A stretch of 64,000 nucleotides of DNA from Pseudomonas fluorescens (GCA_902825215.1 LR782234.1:4402001-4466000); one strand, 5' to 3'. Shown: positions 26,764 to 35,495, numbered from the stretch's first letter. Notes: generated by a model from the letters alone, not told the origin. Made by a program: numbers and translations.

Positions 26764-27237
26764 TCACTGCTTGAATTCGAAGTCCAGCGCCGCGCCTTCA
26801 ACTTCGCGGCGTTCGTCATTGCGCAGTTGCAACTGCATTTCGTTGCTGAGCAAACGTCCGTTGAGCTGGAAGCCGCTGTCCTTTTCGCCAAACATCTGCG
26901 GCAGAATCGCCTCGCGCTTGGGCAACTCCACGGTGCCTTTGGGCTTCAACTCTTCAACCATGTCCTTGGGCAGGCTGAGGTCGAGCTTGGCCTTCGGCAA
27001 TCGGGTTTTCGCGACTTCGCTGGCAGGTTTCGATTTCGAGGCTACCGGGCGGCGCTTCTTCACGGTGGCGGCTTTTTTCGCCTGCGCTTTCTTGACCGGC
27101 GCCGCGGTTTTCGCGGTTTTCTTGCTCGTACTGGTCGCCGCGGGTTTTTCTTGGGTGGCAGCCGCCATGACACTCGGCGCCTGACCGATCATCAACAAAC
27201 CCAGCAAAACCCACGCGGCAGGAGCAATCGCTTTCAT
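26764..27237 (-). CDS. secreted lysine/alanine-rich hypothetical protein
   Basis: This 157-residue protein starts at the ATG at 27237 with a signal peptide (IAPAAWVLLGLLMIGQAPSVMAA). A low-complexity basic stretch follows (about residues 28-75: many Lys, Ala, Pro, with KKAQAKKAATVKKRRP). The more ordered C-terminal part contains LDLSLPKDMVEELKPKG and FQLNGRLLSNEMQLQLRND. The basic region could bind nucleic acid, peptidoglycan or LPS in the periplasm. I do not recognise a domain. It lies 77 bp downstream of the MocR gene on the same strand. Confidence 0.75.
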   Translation of the reverse strand: MKAIAPAAWVLLGLLMIGQAPSVMAAATQEKPAATSTSKKTAKTAAPVKKAQAKKAATVKKRRPVASKSKPASEVAKTRLPKAKLDLSLPKDMVEELKPKGTVELPKREAILPQMFGEKDSGFQLNGRLLSNEMQLQLRNDERREVEGAALDFEFKQ

Positions 27238-27314
27238 GGACCCAACGAACTGACGGCAGAGGGCCACATGCTCGCTTTTTGCGCGCGACAAGACAAGCCT
27301 GACCTGCCGCTCGT

Positions 27315-28754
27315 TCAGAATCCGCCAGCGGTTTCCTGGCACAGTTGCGTCGCCAACAGCCCCAGCGTCATCAACGCCCGTTCCGCCTCGCGGTTCCACG
27401 GAATGCCGCAGTTCAGGCGAATACAGTGGTTGAATTGCTCGGTATTACTGAAGATCAGCCCCGGCGCAATACTGATGCCCTGCTGCAACGCGCGGACATG
27501 CAATTCCTGCGTATTGACCCGTCCCGGCAAGCTCACCCAAAGGATGAAACCGCCCGTGGGCCGGGTCATTTGCGTACCTTCGGGGAAGTGCTGCTGCACG
27601 GCCAGCTGAAATGCGCTGAGGTTTTTCCGGTACTCCTGGCGGATGTAGCGTAAATGCCGGTCATAGCCGCCGTTTTCCAGATAAGCAGCAATCGCCATCT
27701 GCGTGACGCTGCAAGCCGAATGCGTACTGAAGGTCTGCAAACGCTGGATTTCCTGCTGATACTTGCCAGCGATCATCCAGCCGATGCGCACGCCCGGTGA
27801 CAGGGTCTTGGAAAAGCTCGAACAGTAGATCACCCGATCGAGGCGGTCATAGGCCTTGAGCGCTTTGGTCTTGCCCTGCTCGAACATCAGCTCGCCGTAG
27901 ATATCGTCTTCGACGATCTGGATATCGAAATCCGAGGCCAGGCGCAGCAGTTGCTTCTGCCGCTCTTCGGGCATGGTGCCGCCCAGCGGATTGCTCAGGC
28001 GCGTAGTCAGCACCAACGCCTTGATCGACCACTGGTTGGCCGCCAGTTGCAGCGCTTCCAGGCTCATGCCGGTGGCGGGGTCACTGGGGATTTCGATGAC
28101 CTTGAGACCGAGCAGATCGGCCAGTTGCAACAGACCGTAATACGTCGGCGATTCGGCAGCGATCAGATCCCCCGGCCGGGTCAACACGCGCAAGGACATT
28201 TGCAGGGCATCGACACAACCGTGCGTAATCACCACCTCAGACGGATCGACCACCACCCCGGCGTCACGCATGCGAATCGCCACCTGCCGACGCAACGGTT
28301 CAAAACCGGGGCTGAACATGTAACTGAAAGCGCGCGGACTATGGAAACGGGTGACCTTGGCCAATTGCTGATGCAGCGCACGCACCGGCAAATAATCGAC
28401 ACTCGGCACCGCCGCACCCAGCGGAAACACCCCTTCGCGTCGCGACTCGACCAACACCTGCTGAATGATGCTGCTGCGCGTCACCAGCCCCGGCCGCTCA
28501 ACCCGTGCAATATCCGGCGTCGGCGCCGTCAGCGCCGGCGTCTGATGCACGTAATAACCCGACTGCGGCCGCGCCCGGATCAAACCCTGATCCTCAAGAT
28601 TGGCGTAAGCCTGCAACACCGTCGCATGACTGACATTGAGCTGCGAACTCATCTTGCGCACCGAAGGCACCCGCTCCCCCGGCTGATAAACGCCACGCCG
28701 AATATCCTCGGCCAGCTGCTGAGCAATACGTTGGTAGAGCAAGAGATTGGTCAT
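27315..28754 (-). CDS. MocR-type PLP-dependent GntR transcriptional regulator
   Basis: The 479 residues comprise an N-terminal GntR winged helix (about 1-75; IRRGVYQPGERVPSVRKMSS, then HATVLQAYANLEDQGLI) fused to a type I aminotransferase domain. The PLP lysine is in SSFSKTLSPGVRIGW at about residue 313. MocR proteins sense PLP adducts or amino-acid-like effectors and bind direct repeats. Two 9-nt direct repeats lie 52-81 bp upstream of its start, consistent with autoregulation. The effector cannot be assigned because no divergent structural gene is adjacent; repeats fill the upstream side. Confidence 0.93.
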   Translation of the reverse strand: MTNLLLYQRIAQQLAEDIRRGVYQPGERVPSVRKMSSQLNVSHATVLQAYANLEDQGLIRARPQSGYYVHQTPALTAPTPDIARVERPGLVTRSSIIQQVLVESRREGVFPLGAAVPSVDYLPVRALHQQLAKVTRFHSPRAFSYMFSPGFEPLRRQVAIRMRDAGVVVDPSEVVITHGCVDALQMSLRVLTRPGDLIAAESPTYYGLLQLADLLGLKVIEIPSDPATGMSLEALQLAANQWSIKALVLTTRLSNPLGGTMPEERQKQLLRLASDFDIQIVEDDIYGELMFEQGKTKALKAYDRLDRVIYCSSFSKTLSPGVRIGWMIAGKYQQEIQRLQTFSTHSACSVTQMAIAAYLENGGYDRHLRYIRQEYRKNLSAFQLAVQQHFPEGTQMTRPTGGFILWVSLPGRVNTQELHVRALQQGISIAPGLIFSNTEQFNHCIRLNCGIPWNREAERALMTLGLLATQLCQETAGGF

Positions 28755-28805
28755 GACGCAGCACTCGATTTCACGGGCGATTTTATTCTTGTGCGAAACA
28801 ATACC

Positions 28806-28835
28806 GGAACAGTTTAGAAGTGTACTGGGACAGTT
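28806..28835. promoter_or_regulatory. candidate MocR operator: two direct repeats
   Basis: GGAACAGTT (28806-28814) and GGGACAGTT (28827-28835) are in the same orientation with starts 21 bp apart, two helical turns. They lie just upstream of the MocR gene. Direct repeats of CTGTNCC-type words (reverse strand) are characteristic of MocR dimers. Confidence 0.5.
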
Positions 28836-28910
28836 GTCACTTTAGTCGACGATACAGTGCGGTGTCTGCGGCGACTGTGCTGTTTTTTTGAGAAGTGGTC
28901 GAGGAATGTC

Positions 28911-29169
28911 AGATCAAGATCAAGATCAAAAGCCCCTCACCCTAGCCCTCTCCCGGAGGGAGAGGGGACTGACCGTGGTGGAGGCGAGAGACACGCCGCC
29001 CCGAAATACCGAGTCGTACGGAAATGTTGAACAGCCCACAAATCGGCTCCCTCTCCAAGGGGAGAGGGCTGGGGTGAGGGGCAGCCACACCGAAAATCCC
29101 AAGCCAACCACTCGCTTCTAACCACTCATTACAATGAGCGAAGCTCGAGTGCCCTTGATCTTGATCTTG
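28911..29169. repeat. nested inverted repeat: GATCAAGATC arms around a CCCTCACCC REP pair
   Basis: The outer arms are AGATCAAGATCAAGATCAAA (28911-28930) and TTGATCTTGATCTTG (29155-29169). Inside them is a pair of REP words: GCCCCTCACCCTAGCCCTCT at 28932 and its inverted partner ending GGCTGGGGTGAGGGGC at 29082, each with its own CTCTCC/GGAGAG stem. No convincing gene lies inside. This is a REPIN-like element of a third sequence type with unusual extra outer arms. Confidence 0.8.
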
Positions 29170-29204
29170 CCTAACCAGCGACATCGGAAGGCTGAGCGCA
29201 GGGA

Positions 29205-29480
29205 TTGATCCGGGCGTGGGAGCGCAGCGACCGTCTGGCGCAGCCAGACACAGCGGACGTAGGTGCAGCGAAGCAAACCGTAGCCGCTGCGCCCGGATCA
29301 GTCCCGGAGCGAAGGAACCCGAGCCTGCGAGGGCCGAACGCAGGAGCAAGCCTTTTCGGTTACCTTTTCGGCGTCTGGAAAAGGTGACTCGCCGTAAGGG
29401 CGAAACCGCCATCAGCATCACCCAAAAAAACGGATATTCACTCAAAAACCCAAGAACCTGGTCGGCCCAGAGGCCGCCAA
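29205..29480. repeat. probable dispersed pseudomonad repeat element (non-coding)
   Basis: About 275 bp without a supported gene. Its right part (GGTTACCTTTTCGGCGTCTG, then AAAAGGTGACTCGCCGTAAG and GGCGAAACC) matches a word family I recall as repeated between genes in many Pseudomonas genomes. It contains small internal inverted repeats (TCTGGCGCAGCCAGA). The short open frames here have no start signals and look like shadows. Confidence 0.5.
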
Positions 29481-29487
29481 GGCCAAC

Positions 29488-30300
29488 CTAACGAGCCGCC
29501 CCGAGCTGCCCCTTCTCATCAGAAAAAACAATCTCCACCCGCCGATTCTGCGCCCGCCCACGCTCGGAAGCGTTGGCGTCTACAGGATACTCATCCCCAT
29601 ACCCCTCAACCTGAATCCGCTTGTCATCAATCCCCAGGTCAATCAGCACATCCGCCACCGACTGCGCCCGGTCGCGAGACAACTTGAGATTCTCCTGCTT
29701 GCCGCCGGTACTGTCGGTATACCCCTCGATGCGCACCACACGCTTGGGATTCAACTGCAGGAACTGGACAATCTTCAACACCACCCGATTGGCCGAATTC
29801 TTCAGCTCCGCTTCCCCGGTATCGAACAGCACATCGCCCAAGGTCATCACCAGGCCGCGGTCAGTCTGCGTAGTCGCCAGCGCGACAATCTGCTCCTCGA
29901 GCCACTTGCCCTGCTGCTGCACACTCAGCAGCTTCGATTCGCGCAAAGCCAGTTGCAGACGCTGACGCTCCAGCTCCAGCTTGGCCGCACGCTCTTCGTT
30001 GAGCACCTGATTGGTATGCTCACGAGCAATTTCGCTGTAACGCTGGCTCAGATAAGCGTAATGCACCACGTCCGAACCGCTGCCCCAATAGGTCGACAAA
30101 CGATCGGCACGGGCCAAAGACTCACCGGCCCGAATCACGTCTTTTGGCGCGATACGCAACACGTTCGAATCTTCCTTGACCTTCTGGAAGTCGCCGCCAG
30201 CCTGCTGCAAGGCCTCTTCGCTGTGCTGCCCGGCGCAGCCAGAAAGGCTGGCGCAGCCGACAAGGATCAGGCCGCCGAGGATTTTCACTGACAGATTCAT
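29488..30300 (-). CDS. OmpA family peptidoglycan-binding lipoprotein
   Basis: This 270-residue protein has a lipobox LSGC (Cys22), a helical region (about residues 45-150; REHTNQVLNEERAAKLELER) and a C-terminal OmpA domain (about 150-262). The latter carries the peptidoglycan-binding motif RIEGYTDSTGGKQENLKLSR and GRAQNRRVEIVF. It should tether the outer membrane to peptidoglycan. Its start overlaps the stop of the upstream DUF4398 lipoprotein gene by 4 bp (ATGA), so the two are translationally coupled and probably interact. Confidence 0.93.
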   Translation of the reverse strand: MNLSVKILGGLILVGCASLSGCAGQHSEEALQQAGGDFQKVKEDSNVLRIAPKDVIRAGESLARADRLSTYWGSGSDVVHYAYLSQRYSEIAREHTNQVLNEERAAKLELERQRLQLALRESKLLSVQQQGKWLEEQIVALATTQTDRGLVMTLGDVLFDTGEAELKNSANRVVLKIVQFLQLNPKRVVRIEGYTDSTGGKQENLKLSRDRAQSVADVLIDLGIDDKRIQVEGYGDEYPVDANASERGRAQNRRVEIVFSDEKGQLGAAR

Positions 30301-30653
30301 TGGGCATTCCCCAGTTGCTTGCGCAGTCGGGTGATGCGGGTGTTCAGTACATTCAATTGCTCTTCACTTTTCTGCGTCAGCACCTTGGCTTCGGCCAGCC
30401 GCGCATCCAGCTCAGCCTGCTCGGCGCGCATTCGCGCGTTGCGGTAAGACTGATCAGCCATGCTGCCTCTGGCGCGGGTGTACTTGGTTTCTGCCAGTTT
30501 CATTTCCGGCACTTCGTCGGCCGTGGCGCCAACAGCCTTGGCCTGAGTGATGGCCTGCTCGGTCAGACGCATTTGTTCGATGGGTGCCGGATCAGTCGCG
30601 CAACCGGCCAGAGCCAGAACGGCCACGGCCGCGAAAAGAGGTCGAATACTCAC
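30297..30653 (-). CDS. DUF4398 domain lipoprotein
   Basis: This 118-residue protein starts at GTG 30653 with AGGGA upstream. It has a lipoprotein signal ending LALAGC (Cys18) followed by a long coiled-coil-like helix (AEQAELDARLAEAKVLTQKS). DUF4398 proteins commonly sit next to OmpA-domain lipoproteins, as here. It is probably exported and anchored in the outer membrane by acylation. Its exact role is unknown. Confidence 0.88.
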   Translation of the reverse strand: MSIRPLFAAVAVLALAGCATDPAPIEQMRLTEQAITQAKAVGATADEVPEMKLAETKYTRARGSMADQSYRNARMRAEQAELDARLAEAKVLTQKSEEQLNVLNTRITRLRKQLGNAQ

Positions 30654-30662
30654 TAAAAATCC

Positions 30663-31484
30663 CTACTGTTTGGGGGCACTGACGGGTTGTGGCGGCTGTT
30701 GCTGCTGCGCCTTCCAGCGCTCGATATTGCGTTGCAGTGCAGCCTCCGTCAGTCCGGACGCGGGCAATTCTGTCATCTTTTTGGCGAGCTGTCCGCGCAA
30801 CCACGGATCGTTGCATGCCGAGTTATGGGAAACCGCAAGGAACAGACCGGGCCGATCTATGGGTTGTTCGAACGCCAGCAGATCGTTGGTCATGCCCAGC
30901 GCCTGCGCGGCCGCCCTGCCTGAATAGCGGCCGGCGAGTACATATTCCACCTCACCCAACAGCAGTTTCTGCAGGGCCTGGGTGAGGTTGGCTGTCTTGG
31001 TCAGGGTCAGATTGTGCTCGGCGAAAGTGCCGAATGCCTGGGTCATCCGCGACTTTTCCGACAGCGCGCCGGCATGTCCGTGCAGGTCTTTGGCGTCGCT
31101 GTAAACCAGGGTCGAGCCTTTGCGGGTCCAGACCAGATAGTCGTTTTCCAGCAGCGGCGGATGAATGTAATCGAGGCTTTCCAGCTCATTGAGGGTCAGT
31201 GGCGCATCGGCGAGCATGTCCATGCGTCCGCTGCGCACTTCGTCGAGGGCTTGCGCGCGCTTGCCGGCATAGAGCAGCTCGATTTTGATGCCGAGGTCTT
31301 TGCCGACTTGCTGCAACAGGTCGGCACTGGCGCCAATCAGCCGTTTCGGGTTTTGCGGGTCCTGCCACAGGTACGGTGGCGCATCCGGGCTGCCGGTGAC
31401 GACGAGGCGCTCGCACTTGCCCGCCGCTGATGCCACCACGGGCAACAGGGCCAGACCCAACAACCATCCGCAGCGCAGATCCAT
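30663..31484 (-). CDS. periplasmic substrate-binding domain protein (SBP family 3-like)
   Basis: This 273-residue protein has a signal peptide (GWLLGLALLPVVASAAG) and a bilobed family 3 solute-binding domain (VVTGSPDAPPYLWQDPQNP, GASADLLQQVGKDLGIKIE, SGRMDMLADAPLT). A proline/glutamine-rich tail ends it (AQQQQPPQPVSAPKQ). No permease or ATPase lies nearby. It is 9 bp upstream of the DUF4398 gene, so it is more likely a periplasmic sensor or accessory component of the lipoprotein operon than a transport receptor. The ligand is unknown. Confidence 0.85.
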   Translation of the reverse strand: MDLRCGWLLGLALLPVVASAAGKCERLVVTGSPDAPPYLWQDPQNPKRLIGASADLLQQVGKDLGIKIELLYAGKRAQALDEVRSGRMDMLADAPLTLNELESLDYIHPPLLENDYLVWTRKGSTLVYSDAKDLHGHAGALSEKSRMTQAFGTFAEHNLTLTKTANLTQALQKLLLGEVEYVLAGRYSGRAAAQALGMTNDLLAFEQPIDRPGLFLAVSHNSACNDPWLRGQLAKKMTELPASGLTEAALQRNIERWKAQQQQPPQPVSAPKQ

Positions 31485-31520
31485 GGCAACACGCTCCCAC
31501 TCAAATCCGAGACAAAAAAA

Positions 31521-31542
31521 AGCCCGACCAAACGGTCGGGCT
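31521..31542. terminator. bidirectional intrinsic terminator
   Basis: A 9-bp stem AGCCCGACC/GGTCGGGCT with an AAAC loop has eight A immediately on the left side, giving a T run on the minus strand. It terminates etfBA. Confidence 0.88.
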
Positions 31543-31564
31543 CTTTATAAGTGAAGCAGCTGGA

Positions 31565-32494
31565 TTAGACCAGCTTCTCCAGCTCAGGTACGGCTTCGAA
31601 CAGGTCAGCCACGAGGCCGTAATCGGCCACCTGGAAGATCGGCGCTTCTTCGTCCTTGTTGATCGCAACGATCACTTTGGAGTCTTTCATACCCGCCAGG
31701 TGCTGGATCGCGCCGGAGATACCAACGGCGATGTACAGCTGTGGCGCAACGATCTTGCCGGTCTGACCGACCTGCATGTCGTTCGGTACGAAACCTGCGT
31801 CGACCGCGGCGCGCGAAGCACCGACGGCTGCGCCAAGCTTGTCGGCCAAGGCGTACAGGTGTTTGAAGTTGTCGCCGTTCTGCATGCCGCGGCCGCCGGA
31901 AACGACGATCTTGGCAGCGGTCAGCTCTGGACGGTCGGACTTGGCCAGTTCTTCGCCAACGAAGCTCGAAGTGCCTGCATCGTGCGCAGCGCCAACGGCT
32001 TCAACGGCAGCCGAACCGCCTTCTGCGGCAACCGGGTCGAAACCGGTGGCACGCACGGTGATCACTTTGATCGCAGCGGTCGATTGCACGGTAGCGATGG
32101 CGTTACCGGCGTAGATCGGACGCTTGAAGGTGTCAGCGCTTTCGACCGAAATGATCTCGGAGATCTGGTCAACGTCAAGCTGCGCAGCAACGCGCGGCAG
32201 GATGTTTTTGCCGTTGGAGGTAGCGGCAGCCAGGATGTGGCTGTAACCAGCGCCAAGCTCGGCCACCAGCGGGGCAACGTTTTCCGGCAGCTGATGCGCG
32301 TAAGCGGCATTGTCAGCATTCAGGACTTTGCTCACACCGGCGATTTTCGCAGCGGCTTCGGCCACCGGGCCTGCGCCCTGACCGGCTACCAGCACGTGGA
32401 TGTCGCCGCCGATTTTGACAGCGGCAGCCACGGTGTTCAGCGTGGCCGGGGCCAGCACTTTGTTGTCGTGTTCAGCAATAACCAAGATAGTCAT
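31565..32494 (-). CDS. etfA: electron transfer flavoprotein alpha subunit
   Basis: This 309-residue protein has the C-terminal FAD-binding signature LYIAVGISGAIQHLAGMKDS and the upstream GGRGMQNGDNFKHLYALAD block, near the usual EtfA length. With EtfB it accepts electrons from acyl-CoA and other flavoprotein dehydrogenases and passes them to ETF-QO, encoded divergently about 1.3 kb away. Its ATG immediately follows the etfB stop, so etfBA is an operon. A terminator follows. Confidence 0.97.
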   Translation of the reverse strand: MTILVIAEHDNKVLAPATLNTVAAAVKIGGDIHVLVAGQGAGPVAEAAAKIAGVSKVLNADNAAYAHQLPENVAPLVAELGAGYSHILAAATSNGKNILPRVAAQLDVDQISEIISVESADTFKRPIYAGNAIATVQSTAAIKVITVRATGFDPVAAEGGSAAVEAVGAAHDAGTSSFVGEELAKSDRPELTAAKIVVSGGRGMQNGDNFKHLYALADKLGAAVGASRAAVDAGFVPNDMQVGQTGKIVAPQLYIAVGISGAIQHLAGMKDSKVIVAINKDEEAPIFQVADYGLVADLFEAVPELEKLV

Positions 32495-33244
32495 TTAGAT
32501 TACCTTCGCTTCGTTCTTGAGTTTTTCAACCAGTTCAGCCACCGACTTGACCTTGATGCCCGCGCTGCGTGCAGCCGGCGCTTCGACTTTCAGGGTCTTG
32601 TTGGTGGAGGCGGTGGAAACGCCCAAAGCGTCCGGAGTCAGCGTCTCGAGAGGCTTCTTCTTGGCTTTCATGATGTTTGGCAGGGACGCATAACGCGGCT
32701 CGTTCAAACGCAGGTCGGTGGTGACGATGGCTGGCAGTTTCAGCGAAACGGTCTGCGCGCCGCCGTCGATTTCGCGGGTCACGGCAACCGTGTCGCCGGA
32801 GACTTCGACTTTCGAGGCGAACGTGCCCTGACCGTAGCCGCTCAGTGCAGCGAGCATCTGGCCGGTCTGGTTGTTGTCGCTGTCGATCGCCTGCTTGCCA
32901 AGGATCACCAGTTGCGGCTGTTCCTTGTCGACCACGGCCTTGAGCAGCTTGGCCACGGCCAGGGAAGTCAGATCTTCAGCGGATTCGACGAGGATGGCAC
33001 GGTCGGCACCCAGAGCCAGTGCGGTACGCAGCTGCTCCTGAGCGGTGGTCGGGCCGATGGAGACGACGACGATTTCAGTCGCAACACCCTTCTCTTTCAG
33101 GCGTACGGCTTCTTCCACTGCGATTTCGCAGAACGGGTTCATCGACATCTTGACGTTGGCGAGATCGACGCCGGAATTGTCCGCCTTGACGCGAACCTTG
33201 ACGTTGTAATCCACAACGCGTTTGACAGCTACAAGAACCTTCAT
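32495..33244 (-). CDS. etfB: electron transfer flavoprotein beta subunit
   Basis: This 249-residue protein begins MKVLVAVKRVVDYNVKVRVK and has the conserved MNPFCEIAVEEAVRLKE, the AMP-binding-type GKQAIDSDNNQTGQMLAALS and LRLNEPRYASLPNIMKAKKK, which is the EtfB signature region. It forms the heterodimer with EtfA for beta-oxidation and choline or amino-acid catabolic dehydrogenases. It is first in the etfBA operon, divergent from the ETF-QO gene across about 540 bp. Confidence 0.97.
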   Translation of the reverse strand: MKVLVAVKRVVDYNVKVRVKADNSGVDLANVKMSMNPFCEIAVEEAVRLKEKGVATEIVVVSIGPTTAQEQLRTALALGADRAILVESAEDLTSLAVAKLLKAVVDKEQPQLVILGKQAIDSDNNQTGQMLAALSGYGQGTFASKVEVSGDTVAVTREIDGGAQTVSLKLPAIVTTDLRLNEPRYASLPNIMKAKKKPLETLTPDALGVSTASTNKTLKVEAPAARSAGIKVKSVAELVEKLKNEAKVI

Positions 33245-33614
33245 GGATTCCTCGTTACTCTCCGGTGAAAAGAAAGTCGCCTAGGCGAACCTGGCGGTTG
33301 ATGTTCATCAGGCTAAAGGGCACCTCTAAAAACGCCGACATGGGTGCAAGGTGAGGTGAATGTCGCTGACCGTTCGTCAGCGGTGACTGACCAGTCGTGG
33401 ATTTTCACACCGAGCGAGCGCCGCACGAAAACCGCGCTGCGCTCCACCTTTTACTGCCTGTGCCCTGTCTTTAGACGTGCTCCTGAAAGCGCCAGTCTGC
33501 TTACGACCAGCGCAAAGCCGCCCGTATCTTGACCGGAACGCCTATTCCGGTCAATACAGCAAAATGACCACTCATAAGCCGCGCTTCTTTGATTTCTCTG
33601 GGCTGGAGGCAATT

Positions 33615-33659
33615 CAAACAAACGTTTGTATTGGACGCTGAGAGTGGTGTAGATATAAT
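33615..33659 (+). promoter_or_regulatory. ETF-QO promoter with PsrA-type box
   Basis: CAAAC-AAAC-GTTTG (33615-33628) fits the PsrA consensus G/CAAAC-N4-GTTTG/C. It is followed by -35 TTGGAC (33631-33636), a 17-nt spacer and a perfect -10 TATAAT (33654-33659). PsrA is a fatty-acid-responsive TetR repressor of beta-oxidation genes in Pseudomonas. The box lies directly against the -35, where binding would block transcription. The rest of the 541-bp divergent region (33245-33786) shows no further strong motif. Confidence 0.65.
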
Positions 33660-33786
33660 GCGCCGCCTAGAGAGAAAGGTGGGTTTCCCGTTATTCCCCT
33701 TGACGTTAACGTAAAGGCTGGCGGGATGCGACATCAAACCTCCAAATCAGAAAAAAAACTGTTGAGCCTTGAGTAGGAGATAGCCT

Positions 33787-35451
33787 GTGGAACGCGAATA
33801 CATGGAATTCGACGTGGTCATCGTCGGTGCCGGCCCCGCGGGTCTGTCCGCCGCCTGCCGTCTGAAGCAGAAGGCCGCTGATGCCGGTAAGGAAATCAGC
33901 GTCTGCGTGGTCGAAAAAGGCTCCGAAGTCGGCGCACACATCCTCTCCGGTGCGGTGTTTGAACCCCGCGCACTGAACGAGCTGTTCCCGGACTGGAAAG
34001 AACTTGGCGCCCCGCTGAATACGCCGGTGGCCCGCGATGACATTTTCGTGCTGAAAAACGCCGAAAGCGCGCAGAAAATTCCTGACTTCTTTGTGCCCAA
34101 GACCATGCACAACGAAGGCAACTACATTATTTCCCTTGGCAACCTGTGCCGTTGGCTGGCCCAGCAGGCGGAAAACCTCGGCGTGGAAATCTACCCGGGC
34201 TTCGCCGCTCAAGAAGCACTGATCGACGAAAACGGCGTGGTCCGCGGGATCATCACCGGTGATCTGGGCGTTGACCGCGAAGGCAACCCGAAAGAAGGCC
34301 TGTATACCCCCGGCATGGAACTGCGCGGCAAATACACGCTGTTCGCCGAAGGCTGCCGTGGCCACATCGGCAAGCAACTGATCAAGCGCTACAACCTCGA
34401 CAGCGAGGCTGACGTTCAGCATTACGGCATCGGCCTCAAAGAAATCTGGGAAATCGACCCGGCCAAACACCAGCCAGGCCTGGTGGTGCATACCGCCGGC
34501 TGGCCGCTGGACATCATGGGCACCGAGAACACCGGCGGTTCGTTCCTCTATCACCTGGAAAACAATCAGGTTGTGGTCGGTCTGATCGTCGATCTTTCCT
34601 ACAGCAACACCTTCCTGTCGCCGTTCGACGAATTCCAGCGCCTCAAGCATCACCCGGTGCTGGCGCAGTACCTGGAAGGTGGCAAGCGCATCAGCTACGG
34701 CGCCCGCGCCATCGCCAAGGGCGGCCTGAACTCGCTGCCGAAAATGGTCTTCAAGGGCGGCGCGCTGATCGGTTGCGACCTCGGCACCCTGAACTTCGCC
34801 AAGATCAAAGGCAGCCACACCGCGATGAAGTCCGGCATGCTTGCGGCCGAAGCGGTGGCTGACGCGCTGTTTGTGGAAAAGGACGGCACTGAAGAGCTGA
34901 CCACCTACGTCGATGCCTTCAAGAACAGCTGGCTCTATGAAGAACTGTTCGCCAGCCGTAACTTCGGCGCGGCGATTCACAAGTACGGCGCGATCATCGG
35001 CGGCGGTTTCAACTGGCTGGACCAGAACATCTTCGGCGGCAAACTGCCGTTCACCCTGCGCGACACCAAGCCGGATTACGCCTGCCTCAAGCTCGCAGCC
35101 GACTGCAAGAAAATCGACTACCCGAAACCCGACGGCAAGCTCAGCTTCGACAAACTCAGCTCGGTGTTCATCTCTGGTACCAACCACGAAGAAGAACAGC
35201 CGTGCCACCTGAAGCTGACCGACCCGAGCATCCCGATCAGCAAGAACCTGCCGCTGTACGACGAACCGGCTCAGCGCTACTGCCCGGCCGGCGTATACGA
35301 AGTGGTGACCAAAGAGGACGGCGAAAAGCGCTTCCAGATCAACGCCCAGAACTGCGTGCACTGCAAGACCTGTGACATCAAGGACCCTGCGCAGAACATC
35401 ACCTGGGTTGCGCCGGAAGGCGCCGGCGGCCCGACTTACCCAAATATGTAA
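33787..35451 (+). CDS. electron transfer flavoprotein-ubiquinone oxidoreductase
   Basis: This 554-residue protein has an N-terminal FAD Rossmann motif (DVVIVGAGPAGLSAACRLK), a ubiquinone/membrane-associated central region and a C-terminal [4Fe-4S] segment with CPAGVYEV and CVHCKTCDIKDP. It oxidises reduced ETF and feeds the quinone pool. Translation probably starts at GTG 33787, with AGGAG 7 nt upstream. The next ATG, at 33802, is badly placed for that Shine-Dalgarno. A PsrA-type box overlaps its promoter and a terminator follows the stop. Confidence 0.96.
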   Translation: MEREYMEFDVVIVGAGPAGLSAACRLKQKAADAGKEISVCVVEKGSEVGAHILSGAVFEPRALNELFPDWKELGAPLNTPVARDDIFVLKNAESAQKIPDFFVPKTMHNEGNYIISLGNLCRWLAQQAENLGVEIYPGFAAQEALIDENGVVRGIITGDLGVDREGNPKEGLYTPGMELRGKYTLFAEGCRGHIGKQLIKRYNLDSEADVQHYGIGLKEIWEIDPAKHQPGLVVHTAGWPLDIMGTENTGGSFLYHLENNQVVVGLIVDLSYSNTFLSPFDEFQRLKHHPVLAQYLEGGKRISYGARAIAKGGLNSLPKMVFKGGALIGCDLGTLNFAKIKGSHTAMKSGMLAAEAVADALFVEKDGTEELTTYVDAFKNSWLYEELFASRNFGAAIHKYGAIIGGGFNWLDQNIFGGKLPFTLRDTKPDYACLKLAADCKKIDYPKPDGKLSFDKLSSVFISGTNHEEEQPCHLKLTDPSIPISKNLPLYDEPAQRYCPAGVYEVVTKEDGEKRFQINAQNCVHCKTCDIKDPAQNITWVAPEGAGGPTYPNM

Positions 35452-35470
35452 GTCGAAGCGCTGAACAACA

Positions 35471-35495
35471 AGGCTCCCTGCACGGGGGCCTTTTT
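35471..35495 (+). terminator. intrinsic terminator of the ETF-QO gene
   Basis: The stem AGGCTCCC/CGGGGGCCT (one G-U pair, TGCA loop) is followed by TTTTT, 20 bp after the stop. Confidence 0.85.

Noticed and set aside
29205..29491. Small genes within the repeat island
   Set aside because: The frames have no ribosome binding sites and coincide with a sequence that looks like a dispersed non-coding repeat.
31430..33268. 612-codon frame covering etfBA on the other strand
   Set aside because: The opposite strand encodes full-length EtfB and EtfA with all motifs. The long frame is a codon-bias artefact.
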